This document shows, piece by piece, positions 54,202-54,214 of a stretch of DNA of 54,214 nt. How positions within the stretch are numbered: the first letter of the stretch is position 1; every line of letters starts with the position of its first letter. The stretch is from Verrucomicrobiales bacterium (GTDB lineage: Bacteria > Verrucomicrobiota > Verrucomicrobiia > Verrucomicrobiales > DEV007), in assembly GCA_030730365.1 (NCBI GenBank), contig JANQVJ010000059.1, positions 1-54,214 of the forward strand, in the 5' to 3' direction. The notes below the pieces were generated by a model, which was not told where the DNA came from, did no database searches, and saw only the letters and a list, made by a program, of their open reading frames with translations. A program made the translations under genes and the position numbers.

Positions 54202-54214
54202 GGTTTGAATCATT

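Overview
The window looks like a chromosomal segment of a GC-rich Verrucomicrobiota bacterium. The evidence is the gene set: two PSD1-type (DUF1549/DUF1553) genes each followed by a DUF1501 gene, a very large PVC-type haem/beta-propeller/HEAT protein, ThuA, DUF1080, NHL-repeat and sulfatase proteins with signal peptides, and Tat-type leaders. These sit among single-copy housekeeping genes (aspS, valS, dnaE, argH, rnc, gnd, upp). The phylum call is inference from family content; no rRNA is present to confirm it.

Layout. 1-9230: the end of an FAD-dependent oxidoreductase, a PSD1/DUF1501 pair, a DUF4143 ATPase relic, a secreted SGNH-esterase/alpha-beta hydrolase fusion and a secreted sulfatase; together they resemble an export-oriented polysaccharide degradation region. 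9320-13700: an exported hypothetical protein, a signal-peptide-bearing catalase-peroxidase (katG) and a divergent oxyR whose product keeps both redox cysteines. 13700-16620: ridA, gluconokinase and a family 9 glycosyltransferase on the plus strand converge on rnc and tRNA-His; the gap between them holds four copies of TTATTCAC in two inverted pairs. 16750-24900: DUF1802, a coiled-coil zinc-ribbon protein, a small membrane protein, an exported HExxH putative peptidase, aspS with a membrane-anchored nuclease, an NHL-repeat protein and a DUF1080 protein.

24900-38320: a C-terminally short tagaturonate reductase-like gene translationally coupled to moaE; gnd; a ThuA-like protein; a minus-strand run fur, argH, single-pass membrane protein, PDZ protein; manA; a non-canonical SDR; valS with a C11 tract in its leader; and a secreted N-acetylmuramoyl-L-alanine amidase. 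38320-42520: a tiny antitoxin-like gene, three REP-like hairpins and dnaE. 42690-47290: the second PSD1/DUF1501 cassette. 47390-54214: upp, a compact minus-strand locus with an AbiEii-like nucleotidyltransferase and two small partner genes, an exported hypothetical protein and the large PVC haem protein.

Functionally the window mixes core metabolism (pentose phosphate/gluconate: gntK and gnd; sugar phosphates: manA; arginine: argH; uracil salvage: upp) with a large exported catabolic complement. The best candidates for something undescribed are the TTATTCAC dyad cluster (15555-15784), the three-gene AbiEii-like locus (48030-49337), the moaE/short-uxaB coupling and the jelly-roll-like insertions in the two PSD1 proteins. 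No CRISPR array, prophage, intact insertion sequence or rRNA was seen.
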